This document shows positions 38,087 to 52,923 of a stretch of 64,000 bases of DNA, piece after piece (the first letter of the stretch is position 1; every line of letters starts with the position of its first letter). Below the pieces are notes generated by a model that saw only the letters and a program-made list of their open reading frames with translations, did no database searches and was not told the origin of the DNA. Both the position numbers and the translations under genes were made by a program. The DNA comes from Tetraselmis striata (Eukaryota > Chlorophyta > Chlorodendrophyceae > Chlorodendrales > Chlorodendraceae), in contig VCJN01000224.1 of NCBI GenBank assembly GCA_006384855.1, positions 244,090 to 308,089 on the forward strand, read 5' to 3'.

Positions 38087-39247
38087 CCCCTCAGAATTTC
38101 ATTATTGGGTTATTCTGGCTGTCGATATATAATATATATAAAAAAATGTTTATGTAGTGGGTTATTGTCGCTGTTAATATTATATGTGATCCGGCTGTGT
38201 AATCCGGCTGGTGCGCTTGATCGTCTGGATAGCTGTTTGGTTCTGGATGCGGACTCGTAGTGAACTCATGACATGACCTGACCTATCCGCCGCCCGTTCA
38301 CCCCCCCGGGACCTCAGGCGCGCACCTCCGGGCAGGCACTCCTGCTGGCAGACCTCCGCAAGAAGCAGGCCAACATATCCCCGCATGCCCGCGCCATCAT
38401 GAACTCCATCTCCAACACCAGGCAGAACCAAAACTACACGCCCAAGTCCAGCCCCAAGATCGGTGAGCGCCCTGCTGCAGTGACGGCGCCCTTATGTGCG
38501 GCTTTCAACACTGTCACTGCTGCAGTTTCCTAAGGTCTAATGGCCGTTCATTTTACATCGCTTTAAGTGGTCACACTGTCTTCAATTAATACTTTCTGCA
38601 TATATGAATTCCGCCCTACCATAGTATTTAAAGCGCGATGGCGTAAGTATTTAGTCGATTTCGATATCTCAATATATTCACGGCTGCAGAGATCCGAGGT
38701 TAGGTTAGTCCGAGAATTAATTAACCCTAATCTAGGTGGCGGTAGTCAGGCAGTCAGGCAGATAGTCAGGTAGTCAGGCAGATATGACGTAAAATAGGTG
38801 GCGCCAGCCGCAAATGCTGTTTCATTAATCGTACCACGGTCGGGAAGCGCTGTAGGACCTACTGTACATTACCACTGTAATTGCGACCTTATGTTGGACC
38901 GACTGTACGTTACATCCCCTCGTCTCATGGATGTCGGAGTTCGAGCTGAGCGAGGCTGAGGGGTGGTTGTGCCGCGTGCAGGCCCCGACGAGCTGCAGAA
39001 GTTCAGCTTGCGCTTCCGCATGCGCAAGGCCCTCCTGGAGGCGTCCAAGACGCCTGAGCGGCTGCAGGAGCTAGGCGCCGCGGGGCAGCCCACCGGCTGC
39101 AGCCGCTCCGACTCCGTCCCGTCCGAGCTCAGGCAGTCGCTATTTCCCAACTCGCCCGCGGACTCGCCCGCGAGGGGGGCGCAACGGGCGAAGGCCGACA
39201 GCCCTACCGGGTCGTGGTCGATCCCCGTATCCAGCAATGCACAGTAG
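32703..39247 (+). CDS. PH domain-CaMK-like serine/threonine protein kinase
   Basis: Exons: 32703-32768, 32952-33068, an uncertain exon ending 33392, 33488-33666, 33758-33963, 34911-35079, 36177-36537, 36787-36837, 37270-37404, 38318-38462, 38982-39247; about 615 residues. An N-terminal PH domain ([20 protein letters not shown], ending [10 protein letters not shown]) would bind phosphoinositides. The kinase starts directly after it with [15 protein letters not shown]. Visible kinase residues: Lys in YAVKII, Glu in [19 protein letters not shown] in KLIDFSLA, and TPEFVAPE. The catalytic Lys, Asp, Asn and Mg-binding Asp are kept, so activity is likely, but HRD is HMD and DFG is DFS. It most resembles the DAPK/CaMK group. 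The exon ending 33392 uses a GC donor (CAG|GCAAGC) and its 5' edge is unresolved. The Ser/Pro-rich tail ends VSSNAQ. Introns hold TA and TGATG satellites and a LINE fragment. Confidence 0.88.
33995..34360. repeat. Degenerate telomere-like motifs in a kinase intron
   Basis: Several TTTAGGGTTTTAGGGTTT and AACCCCAAAACCCTC blocks lie within the intron between 33963 and 34911. The same TTTTAGGG flavour appears at 1219-1240, 13043-13060 and inside the TA satellite at 35466-35493. Confidence 0.55.
35409..35640. repeat. TA microsatellite split by telomere-like block
   Basis: (TA)n runs at about 35410-35465 and 35494-35568 are separated by GGGTTTAAGGGTTTTAGGG and one more TTTTAGGG unit. All lie in the kinase intron between 35079 and 36177. 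Confidence 0.9.
35895..36031 (-). mobile_element. LINE 3'-end fragment in a kinase intron
   Basis: Matches 6048-6180, the terminal codons and 3' flank of the second LINE: shared GAGCTAGCA.CAGAA, AATCAGAAAGGTCCTC and AACATGAGAAGACG. It is inserted 150 bases upstream of the exon that starts at 36177. Confidence 0.7.
37018..37140 (+). repeat. Pentanucleotide satellite (GTGAT)n
   Basis: About 24 perfect copies of TGATG/GTGAT on the sense strand of the kinase intron 36837-37270. ATGTC and ATGCC pentamers flank it on both sides, like the array at 56741. Confidence 0.95.
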
Positions 39248-39480
39248 GAATGTGTCCGCCGTATGCAAGTCCCCCGCCCGCGCTGAAACATAGAACCTTT
39301 AGAGCGCTAGAGCACGCGTCCGCTTCCTCGTGAACGCAGCCGTGAGGCGCACAGATAAATTAAAAGTTGTAAATATAATCGCCACACCGTGGTATTTGAT
39401 GAAATGATGAAGCCCTGCCGGGAAAGGCTGGACGAGAATGATGATGGGTGACTATCTGAAACGTGCAAAATCGCGACTGG

Positions 39481-42806
<3,326 letters not shown>

Positions 42807-43715
42807 TATTATCCCCGCAGCGGCGCTTTATTTGTTGCTTTCGGGCGCCGTACCTGATCCAGTAGCCCGGGTGGGCCTAGCTGCGCCGCTTTTCCTGGGG
42901 CAAGACGTGTTTGCCACGGTCAGATGGCAGCGCTCTGTGGGGTGTGAGCCGGCTGGGACAGTGCTGTGGTCAGGTGCAGCCCTCTGGCCTTCTGGATGCG
43001 CTAATTGGGCATAGGTCGTGTAGCCAACAGAGGCCTTTAACTTGCTTGGCTCGCTCTGACCTGTCTCTAAGCACAGGTACGTAGCGCTAGCGCAAGCAGA
43101 TACATGCCACTACCATAAAATGCAGCAGCGGGCAGCCGCACCGGGTCAACGCCCGGCAAAAAAACGGTGCTGCTGCGCTCGCGCGATGTGCAGCTTTGGG
43201 ACGCTAACTGGCGCACCGTATGCATGCAGACTGCTCAGGCAAAACGGTAAGTGAAGGCGCTCTGTGATCGTCCAGCCAGGGGAGATGAGTAGCGACTGCC
43301 AGCGCTGTGAGCTCGGCGAGGGTGGGCCGGGGGGGGAGGCTGCTACTTGCCGTCTGGTCGTGCCGGCCGGCTCGCAGTGCCAAGGGTTTACTAGGTTTAA
43401 AAGCCGGTAACCTAAATATCATGGCTTGCGCAAGACGCGCGGGTGGCTTCGATTCTGATGAGAGCCCATTAAACATGGTAATTCATAAATCCTTTAACCC
43501 ATATCATTGTACCCTGTTAAAAAGCATCGCGGGCGCCATCCATCCCGCGTTCGCGGGCGCGGTCTATAGCCGCTACCGGGCAATCGTCCATCTGACGACG
43601 CGTCCTGCATGCGTGAGGTAGAGCCACTCACCGCCAGCACCCCAGCGAGCGCGACAACGCAGAGCTGGCGCGTAGGAAAGCTTGCGCACTCCCGCTCGGT
43701 GCTGTCCTCGTCGGG
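42807..43715. other. Divergent intergenic region
   Basis: About 0.9 kb between the TTLL9-like (-) and TMEM69-like (+) starts. I see no further exon, repeat or RNA gene; it should contain both promoters. Confidence 0.5.
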
Positions 43716-45239
43716 ATGTCTCCGTTGACACTGCTTCGAGGCCGGCTGACCAGAGCCCGGGAGGCCGGCGCGCAGCTTTCGCAATTGCAGCAGCACTGCC
43801 TGGGCCACAGCTGCGAGTACAATCAAGAGGCCTTCAGGAGCCGCTCCAGCTGGGCGCGCCTCCCACTCAATGGGCCAGCAGCAGGGCGTGCGGCGTATGG
43901 GACAACCACCGCTCAGGTGCGCGAGAGCGCAGAGACTGGCAGCTTCTCTGACAATATGTGCAATACACGGCCATCGCACTAAATGACAGGCCCCGTATGA
44001 ACCTGATGCCAGTAACGAGCGCTAGTGCAAACAGCGAGTACACGATCTGAGTATGAGCGCTTGGACCTGCCCTTGATGGATGCACAGGTCGACGGCAGAA
44101 GGCTGCTGATCAATGACACGTTCCGCGGAAGCACTCTACACGCTGCCTCGTTTGCCAGCTCAGCTGACGCGCGGTCACCGCCACCCACTCCACCCGACAC
44201 CCAGACGAATACAAGCAGCGCGCAGACGCCGGATGTTGCGCCCTCGGAGTGGGCTACAGTGCCTCCTCTCGTGAAAGCTGTTGGCCTTGCTGGCGTCATC
44301 CCCTTCGTGATCCTCTCGCCCCCAGTGGCGGCGGTGGTGCCGTTCATGCCGATCGACGTACAGCCCTGCACATGTTCGATCTCCTCCATCCTCACAATAT
44401 AACGCCGCACCACCGCTGCATTGCACTGATTCATGCCTCGGTTTCTTTCGTCCGTGGGTGCGACCTGCCCAGGTTCTTCAGCATGCCGCCATCCTTCAGA
44501 CCTCGTACGGCATCTCCATCGCCACGTTCCTAGGCGGAGTCCACTGGGGCATGGCCATGGCGGAGTATGGCGGTCAGCGCCGATGCCCCGCCTTTCCAAC
44601 CGCCCTGCATGCCCTGCTTGAGATGCACAGCGGCCACGTGGTGACAAGGCTGCGCGCCTTTGCTGTGAACCCTCCTGCAGGACGGGCTCTCAGCTCCAAA
44701 GCCGCAGGGGAGAGGTACCTGTGGAGTGTGACGCCCTCGCTGGTCGCCTTCCCGGCCGTCATGCTGCCGCCTGCGCAAGCATCGATCGTGATCACGGGCA
44801 CCCTGGCGGCGGTGAGTGCAAGCCCTTGGCCAAACATCATACAGTGGCGGTCCCTGCATCGGCCAACCTCTTTTCGCCCTACTAGCTGGACATGTCAACC
44901 ACAGGGAAGTTATTCGGACTGATTTGTACATTGTTTGGACCGGTTGCGGCATGGTTGGACATGCTGGCAGATTGTTTGAAACGCGCCCTTTCATTGCGTT
45001 TGGTCCACTCTGCAGGCGTACGTGGTGGACGGCCGCTTCACCGCAAACGGACTGCTTCCAAAGTGGTGCGCAATCTATTCATAAAGTTGGCGTTGACGGT
45101 TGCGTGTGTTCCAGGCCATTGACTGCGCATCCGACCGCGCCGGTTCCCCCGCAGGTACATGGCGCTTCGTTTGCCTCTCACCGTTGGCGCGATTTCCGGC
45201 ATGATGGCCACCGCCTACCACTTTCTCTACCTTGTGTGA
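43716..45239 (+). CDS. TMEM69 / DUF3429 family membrane protein
   Basis: Six exons (43716-43916, 44088-44357, 44473-44572, 44681-44811, 45016-45065, 45155-45239) join in phase to 278 residues. The family is a small multi-pass membrane protein of unknown function found in bacteria and in mitochondria of eukaryotes. Characteristic pieces: AVGLAGVIPFVILSP (first helix), LQTSYGISIATFLGGVHWGMA (the family's signature 'Y...FLGGVHWG'), LWSVTPSLVAF and a C-terminal GLLPKWYMALRLPLTVGA. An Arg-rich N-terminus could serve as a mitochondrial presequence. All six junctions are GT-AG. The start ATG was chosen as the one leading in frame into exon 2; an upstream exon cannot be excluded. Confidence 0.88.
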
Positions 45240-46984
45240 GCTGTCCATCGGAAGAGAGATGTCCATCATCGCGGCTGCGGCGCCTGCAATGATAACGCAG
45301 TGGGCTCATGTCCATCATCGGCTCGACTGTGGCGACCGAGAGCAACGGGTTGGCTCGTTGAAATTTGGCGTTTGTCAAAGCTTGATGCTGGTCAGCATCG
45401 ACGTCACAGGCCAGATGCCTCACGGCCCGGCGTCATGGACCCGCATAGGCTTTTTGCGTGCGAGTCCTGCGAAGGCCAATGTCAAGTTGAAACTGATCTT
45501 TGTGTGTTTGCGCCGCGGAGGCCGAGTCTAACTGCACTCCGGCCCAGGACAATGTAGTCCTTGGGAATGGCCTCCAACTAGTTCATGCCAGCGGCGTGAA
45601 GCACTTGCGGACACTCCGCATGCAGTGGGCACGCTTGAGGAGGGGTTGTTGGGTTCATGGGTATGGGTGGGGATGTTGTTTGGGTGGCCTTTTTGCTGCT
45701 GGTCTTGGTTAGTCTTACGGATCATCCGAGCATATCATACTATAGCAGGGTATTGTGAGAGGGAGAAATGAAACATCGCTTCTCTGAGAGGTTGCCACTG
45801 AGGACCGTGATGAGTTTCCCTGTAGATGGTAATTGGCGCGCGCGCAGATGGTGCGATGGTGCATATACACCGCGCAGGCTGTACTCCATTGTTTGCGCAC
45901 TACATGGGCGATATGTGTAACGGGGCTGACGAAAGTACATATGCGCTCAGCTTTATCATTTGCACTTCATGTTTAGGCACGTATTTACTAATGTGATCAA
46001 TGATCCGATGATGGATCCGACCGCGGTACTGGTAATTGGATAGGTGATCACGCCACATTACAGTTGGAATGCTCGTACAATCCTAACCTGGCAATTGCTT
46101 TCAGTCCAAGCACTTTTGACTTCTAGTAAGGTTTCCTTTGTTAACAGCAAGCATGAGCAGGTATACAACATTGAGATCGTATCAGTTAATTTCGTCCAAG
46201 GAGAGAGGGAGGGGGATTGCAGAAAGACATCGCAGGACTGTGTCTTGTCATTCTAATTGGTTACACAAAGGGATACGAGGATGCCCACGCACAAGCATCG
46301 TAACAATCTTCTGACCAGTCACTATGTTCCGTGAACCTGCAGTCATGCGGCAGCGACTACTATCAATAGTTAAACTGGCGTAAGGATTACAACTTGACGC
46401 GAGGAGGAGGCGGAGTGTTGTTGTATGGGTGCTTGCTCCGTTTTGTGTGCTGTCGGCCAGCCATCCGTGATTTCGCCGATATGTACGTCTGTACGGACGA
46501 TACTCGTACCAATACTACCCGTACGTAGTCCCCAGCAAATCATCGAAAATTAGAATGAAGTCGAATACCCGTACATACATACCAGTACCGCATATCATCA
46601 CGTGCTTTATCTGTAATGATGTGCCCTGGGAGAGGCACGCCCCGATTACTACCGAATATACACCGGTATTATCACATTAAGTATGCGAATGTGTTTCATT
46701 CGAAAGCAGCTCTAGATGTTGAGGAGGAGCAGAACGATGGTATGATACAGGCGGGGGTACCGGGTACTGGTACGGTACCCGTACCCCTGATACCGCAGCC
46801 GACGCCATATATCAGGGGTGCTATACAGTAGTAACAAACCCACATTTTCGCTCCTTGAGAGGGGGTGCCGGGGATGCGGATACTACATGTTTCGTGTAGT
46901 ATCCGTGATTTGTCGGTTGTGTTGCTGTGCAAGCTCAATATTATCGCTTGCCGGGTTCTGCCGCCTGATGGTTATGATCTAAAC
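45240..46984. other. Intergenic, no gene recognised
   Basis: About 1.7 kb without a recognisable exon. At 46750-46800 is a nested palindrome GGGTACTGGTACGGTACCC within a longer GGTAC-rich stretch. Confidence 0.5.
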
Positions 46985-47290
46985 TAGTTTATGGGGTTTC
47001 CATCCTTGACCTAACCGCTTTGTAGCTACAAGTGCTGCGCAATGGTACGGGAACTAGTAACTGTTGTTGCGCCCTTGTTGGGTGCAGCACGAGTAGACAT
47101 AAAAGCAGCCAGAACAGCTGAGCCTGCCATCTTCCAGTTTTCGCTGCGTTCCACGCAGCGCCCCCCCTGACTCTGTTTTCCCTCCACGCTTTCGCTAAAC
47201 CATCCTGCCAATTTCGGCTCTTGACCGTGTAAAACAGCCTGCGCGACCTTTTTGGCAAAACCAGACTCAACTTTGAAATGCTACTTGCCA
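46985..47290 (-). repeat. Dispersed repeat R2, solo copy
   Basis: Reverse complement of 27617-27955, from CTAGTTTATGGGGTTTCC to CAAAACCAGACTCAACTTTG. The long G-run of the 27.7 kb copy is only a G7 here. No element body is attached, so it is a solo copy. Confidence 0.8.
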
Positions 47291-47857
47291 AATCTGGTCG
47301 CTGTAACGTACCTGTAGTCGGCACCCCTACATGCATTATTAAACCTTATTCGCGCTTCTACTACGACTAGTCGCTACTGCTTTCGTACCGCCAATAATAT
47401 GCTGTACGAGTGCCGCCGACCCGGCCGGTCCGCTTTTTTTTTCCATCGCAGGTCCGCTTTATATCCTGCATCAGCGCGCCGATGACCGTCCCCTCCCGCC
47501 CCGATTTTGTTGTCCCTTCCGCCCGCTCGCCGGCCGCCGCCGTAATTTTCACGACGGCTGCTACGAGTACCCTGTACTTGCGGTTCCTCCGCGGTGTTGG
47601 CGACAAGGATAGCACCCTGAGGGCGGCCCGGCAATCCTGAAACACTCGCGACGGGCGCGGACTCAGCGCACCCTCCCTTCCCTGCAGCGACAGAGCAGTC
47701 GGCGAGCTGGTAGCCCCAGCGGCAGGGATTGGGCGAGGCTACGGCTCTTGCCGGCACACGGTCCGAGCCGGGCGTGCGGCCTTGCCCTGCTGCTTCTAGC
47801 ACTCGCTTACTGGAGACGCGGATACAACATAAATAATTCCGCTTCTATTTATGCGCG
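47291..47857. other. Upstream region of the A-T-TE gene
   Basis: No exon recognised. An out-of-frame ATG at 47851 sits seven bases before the chosen start and could affect initiation. Otherwise I see no clear promoter element. Confidence 0.45.
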
Positions 47858-50800
47858 ATGGCGGTCCGCCGGACCGCCGGGATGCAGCGCAGCCCGTCGG
47901 CCACGGCACACTTCCTGCGGCCCAGCCACGAGTACATCTCGAAGGGCGCCCTCTCTAACCCGCACGCCCCGGCGCTGCGCGCGTTCTCGGCGTCGGAAGG
48001 CGAGGACGCGGGGGCGGTTTATAGCCTGACGTACAGCGAGCTGGACGCGGCGGCTCGCGCGGTGGGCAGGATGATGGCGGGGTCAGGGGTGCGGCCGGGC
48101 AGCCGCGTGGCGCTGCTCATCCCGCGCGGCGTGGAGGCGGTGCTGGCGCTGGTGGGCGCATCGGTGGCGGGCGCGGCGTACGTGCCCCTCAACGCCGCCG
48201 CGCCTGTGGCGCGGCTGGTGCAGCTGTGCCGCGCGGCGGAGGTGGCGGTGGTGGCCACCACCAAGCAGCACATAGACCTAGGCTTCGAGCTGGTGGGCAC
48301 CCTGGGCGCGGCGCTGCTGCTGGTGGACCGCCACCACCACCACGGGCCCGGCATCCGCGGCGGCGACCCGGACGTCCCCGACACTCGCGCCTGCCTCCGG
48401 GCGCTTCCGGAGCCTTCTCCGCGGCGCGACGGCGAGGATGCCGAGTCGGAGGACACGAACGGGCGGTCATCGCGCGGAGGGGGGAGCGGGCCGCTGCCCA
48501 GCTGCTCCATCGACGACGGCATGGTGGTGCTCTTCACCTCGGGCACGACCGCCAAGCCCAAGGCCATGGAGCTCACGCACCGCGCCGCACTGCACCACGT
48601 GGCGTTCTACGCGGCCGAGTTTGCGGCGCGCTCGCCGGTGCCCGTGGTCGCCGCCTGCATGAGCGCGCTCGTGTTCGACATGCACATCAGCGAGCTCTTC
48701 CCGCCCTGGGCCACGGGCGGCTGCGTGGCGCTGCTGGACGCGCCCGACAGCGACCTGCACGCGCGCGTGCGCTGCCTGGAGCACGCCACCATCAGCATGT
48801 GGGTCCCCTCCGTGCTCCGCTCCTGCCTGCAGGCCTTCGTGGCGATGGGCGTGTCCGCGGCCCACATGCGGCAGGTGTTTGTGGCGGGGGAGCAGCTGGT
48901 GGTGAGCCTGGTGCAGGCGGTGTTTGACGCGTGGGAGGGCGTGGAGGAGGTGATCAACGCTTACGGCCCCGCGGAGACGCACGTCGTCACCGTCCACCGC
49001 GTGCTGCGCGACCGCTGGCCGCCGCCGGGCGTGCGCCACAGCCCCTCCGTCCCCATCGGCCGCGCCGTGCCGGGCGTGCGACTGGAGCTGCGCAACCGCA
49101 CCATCTCGGCCGGCGGCGGCCTGGAGGGCGAGCTGCTGGTGTCGGGCCCCTGCCTGGCGAGCGGCTACATCGGCAACGCGAGCAAGACGAGCGAGAAGTT
49201 CCTGGTGGACGAGGGCGGGGTGCGCTGGTACCGCACAGGCGACCACGTGGAGCTCACCCTGGACGGCGACTGGCTGTTCATCGGTCGCATCGACGCGATG
49301 CTGAAGAACCGCGGGCGGCGGATCGAGCCGGAGTGGGTGGAGGCGGTCGCGCGCGAGGCGGGCGCGGACGAGGCGCTGCTGGCGTCGGTGAGCGAGGAGC
49401 TGCTGCTGGCGTTTGCGGGCGCCGCGGACCCGGACGCCGTCGGGCGTCACCTTGCAGCTGTGCTGGACACATACAGCGTGCCCGACCACATCCTGCGCGT
49501 CCCCGACGGCTTTGCCTGGCCGCGCCTCGCCAGCGGCAAGCTCGACCGCGCCAGCGGCGCCGCCCACCTCGCCGCGCTGCGCGACGCCGAGCTCGCCCAG
49601 CAGCGGCTCGGCGGCAGTGGCGGCGGTGGTGGCAGCGGCGAGGGCGGGAACGGCGGCAGCGGCGGCGCGCAGCCGCACTGCAACAAGATCGTCGCGGACT
49701 TTCTGGCGGGGGTGGCGTCGCTCTCCTCGCGGCCGCCTGACCCCTCCAAGCCGCTGCAGCTCAACTCCATCCAGGTGAGGGAAGGCGGGGTGAAGTGCGT
49801 GGGAGTTGCTGGCGGACTAAAGTTCTACCCCCCCCCCCCCCCCCCCGCTTCCCGCGGAGTGGGCACTGAGCATTGCCATCGTCAGGCGGTTTGAATCTTT
49901 TAATTGATGGCCTGACCCCGGCCTGACGCGCGCGGTTGCTGTGCTGCCGCCCCGCCCCGCAGGTGATGACGCTGGTGGGCGTCCTGAACCTGAACCCCGC
50001 GCAGGCGCGCCTGCTGCGCAGCATGCCGGAGGTGAGCGTGGAGACGCTGGCCATCCAGGTGCACAAGGCGGCGGGCGCAAGCGCCCCCGAGGCGGCCACC
50101 CCGCTGCGCAAGCTGGCGGACCTCGCGGACGATCGCGCCGCGCGCCCGCGCGACCGCGCGCCCGTCTTCATCTGCCCCGGCGCCTTTGGCCGCACCTCCA
50201 ACCTGCGCAACCTGGCCAAGGAGCTGGTCGCCGCGGGGCTGGGCCCGGTGTATGGCTTCGAGACGCCCGTCACGGAGCCGCGCCCCGACAGCGTGGACGA
50301 CCTCGGCTCGCTCTTTGCCGACGCGATCGCCGACGCCAAGGTGACGCCGGTGGCCAGGGCGGACGCGGCCACATTTGATTGTGGGCATATTATACTTGCG
50401 TTATATATATGACTAATCTATGTCATATTCGTGCATTCTAATGTGTTCATAAAATGATAGTTAGACATGAAAAGAAATAGCTGCGGAGGACCGGCACATT
50501 GGCGGGGGTAACAGTAAAGATCGCCCCAGGACATTGGCCGAAGCCGCCCCAGCACTTGGCCTCTTGCGCCAACTGCAGTCGTAAGTCTGGCATAGCCCAT
50601 AGACCATTGCCTCATTCGAACCCCGAAGGGTAAATGCATCAACCGGGTAAACCCGGGACACGCCGGGCCGATATTGCCGAAATACATCAGCCAGGAATCG
50701 AACCCGGGTCTCTCGCATACGAGACGACCGCTCTACCGAGCGGACACGGGTTGCACACGGGGGTATATGCATGGAGGCATCATTCGCATCGTATACGTTA

Positions 50801-52923
50801 AAGTGAAGATGACTCTTTCCGATTTTGGAACAAATCCTGAACTACAACGGGCCGACGTGCTGCTTGACACCTCCCGCACCAGGCGGCTCTTACTCGGCCC
50901 ATGTCTCAGCGGGCGTTGCGTGGCACAGTTGGCTGAAAAGTGCGTTGATGAAGCAGGTGTACACCTGTAGATGCTGTGTAGTCAATTGTCCACATGCACA
51001 GGGGTGGCGCGTACTGCTATCAATGACAATACGCATGTATATAGTGTAATATGTATATGTTTGTGTATGTATGTGTATGTGTACATTTTTATATTGCATC
51101 TTTATTGTATTATATATTCTACATATCTGTGTTGAATATATGTGTATGTGTATATATATAATATGTGCAGGTATATGTATATATATGTATATGTATATGT
51201 ATATATATATGCAGGTATATGTATATGAATAGGTATATGTATCTATATATGTCCTTCAGCCACCTGCACCATGATGCGTGACGGATCATCTCTCCCTTTC
51301 TCTCACAGCATTGCTTATCGTGTAGGTCGCGACTCCAGTGGCATCGTCATTCACACCGCACTGTCTGTTCCTATCCGCTGCTCACCGCTGCCCCCCCCCC
51401 TCCCCCCCCCGCCCAACATCCCGCGTGCCCAGGTGAAACTGGAGGGCCGCGGCTGCGTCATAGTGGGGCAGTCCTTTGGCGCGCTGCTGGCGCTCAGCCT
51501 GGAGGCGCACCTCCGGCGGCGCGGGCACCGCGTAGGCGCCGTCGTGGCGCTCGACCCGCGCCGGCAGTGCTGGCTGGACGCGCCGCCGCCCGGGACGGAC
51601 GGCGCCGCGGCGGACCCGGGCGAGCCGCCGCCGACCGCCAAGGCGCTGCAGGGCCACCTGCGCTACACCGCCGCGCTGCGCGCCATCACCATGGGCAGCC
51701 CCGAGCTGCGCGTCATCTACGAGGAGATCCGGGACTCCGACAACCCGTGCGAGGCCTTCCGAAGTCGCATGCCCCCCAAGCAGGCCAACCAGACGCGCGC
51801 CATCCTCCGCGAAACCGAAACCATGGTAAGACCCCCCCCCCCCCTTCCTCCCCCTCCGACACGCTCGCCCAGTGGCTGACGTGCAGCGGAGGCGTTTTGT
51901 TTCCATTTGTATGGAAACAAAAGGACGAGTACCTCGGAGACAACCTGCCACGGATCGAGCGGGTGTCAATGTCTTCATCTACATAGGTGTTAACATCCAT
52001 TTGTACCTCTCCGGGTACCCCTCTGAGTCAAAGATTCTTTTTCGCATTATAAGTCGCTACTGTTGATGCAATCCGCTCTGTCGTCATCGGCACTGTATAT
52101 TTTCGCCATGATTCATGTCGATTTTTCCTTCCTTTGGATTCGCCAGATTTGCCGGTTGGGAAGCGAGGGGTTATCTTTGGGTCTATCAAGGGTATTTGGG
52201 TTTCGTCATATTCATAGTCGTAGTCTATTAATAACATCAATTTATAATATGCTGGATGTACGTGTTGGGGGGTCGATTTTCAGGGCTTTTACTTATTGTG
52301 ACTCCATGAGTGAAAGGCCTCAGACTAGGGGGCTTGGGGCTGTTAGGGTATGATGAGGTGTGACCGCACCATAGAGCGCTGCCGACGCGGAACCGTTGAA
52401 CCCCTAAAACCTTTGAGTTCTGCTTAAATGTAGGCTTTTTCTTTCCCCAGTACTTTCCGTGCATTTTCCGGACACTCTCCCTGTAGCCCAGAAAATCTAA
52501 AACCTACATCTGCATGCCTGCACACGCTAGACAAACCCTAACTTCAGATCACGTGTGTCGCCGGGTGCCTCTCGTCTACTGCAGGTGGGCATGCTGGACT
52601 ACAGCCTCGCCCTCTGGAAGTCCATCCCCGAGAACCACTTCCGCCCCACCGCGCCGCTCCTCGTCCTGCAGGCTGCCTCCGAGGAGCATGCAGCGGGCGC
52701 GCCGGGCCGCACGGAGGCCACGCGGACGGTGCTGGCCGCCATGTGCTGCAGCCACGACCCCGCCCCGGATATCACGCGGATCCCCGTGGCGGGCGACCAC
52801 TTCACGATCGGCTACCGGGACAACGCCGTCTCTGCGGCGGAAGCCATCAAGCACCGCCTAGAGCTAGCGGCCAATGAGGGGCGCCCACCCTGGCTTGCGT
52901 CCGGGGCGCCAATGCATGTATAG
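47858..52923 (+). CDS. NRPS-like adenylation-carrier-thioesterase (A-T-TE) enzyme
   Basis: Four exons (47858-49774, 49963-50340, 51433-51825, 52585-52923) join in phase to 1008 residues. The adenylation domain activates a carboxylic acid as its AMP ester: VVLFTSGTTAKPKAMELTH (about 225), YGPAETH (about 368), YRTGD (about 457), GRIDAMLKNRGRRIEP (about 475) and LASGKLDR (about 555). A linker of Gly/Ser repeats leads to a carrier-like segment with LQLNSIQV, whose Ser (about 637) is the expected phosphopantetheine site. The C-terminal alpha/beta hydrolase has FICPGAFG, VGQSFGALLAL (nucleophile Ser about 780) and GDHF (catalytic His about 969). There is no condensation domain, so it cannot build a peptide. 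The layout equals that of fungal atromentin-type synthetases; the substrate is unknown. C-runs occur in all introns on the sense strand. Confidence 0.92.
50395..50755 (-). mobile_element. tRNA-derived SINE-like sequence in an A-T-TE intron
   Basis: On the minus strand 50750-50691 has a tRNA-like head: GCTCGGTAGAGC (shortened D-arm), an anticodon arm with loop CTCGTAT (anticodon CGT, threonine-like) and a perfect T-arm/B box CCGGGTTCGATTCCTGG. The D-loop is about four bases short and the acceptor stem does not pair, so it is not a working tRNA. About 290 bases of unrelated sequence follow 3', ending in a TA-rich stretch, as in a SINE body. No second copy was seen in the window. Confidence 0.5.
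51040..51260. repeat. TATATG-rich microsatellite
   Basis: Alternating TATATG and TGTATA runs occupy most of this part of the long intron 50340-51433. Confidence 0.85.
52426..52503 (-). repeat. Dispersed repeat R3, copy 2
   Basis: Inverted relative to 26908-26982: AATGTAGGCTTTTTCTTTCC, CCAGTACTTTCCGTGCATTTT, CACTCTCCCTGTAGCCC. It lies in the last intron of the A-T-TE gene. Confidence 0.65.

Noticed and set aside
48467-49678. 403-codon minus-strand frame
   Set aside because: Antisense shadow of the adenylation-domain exon; His/Arg/Ala-rich composition typical of GC-rich complement.
50691-50750. Functional tRNA-Thr(CGT)
   Set aside because: D-loop is about four bases too short and the acceptor stem does not pair; kept only as a tRNA-derived repeat.
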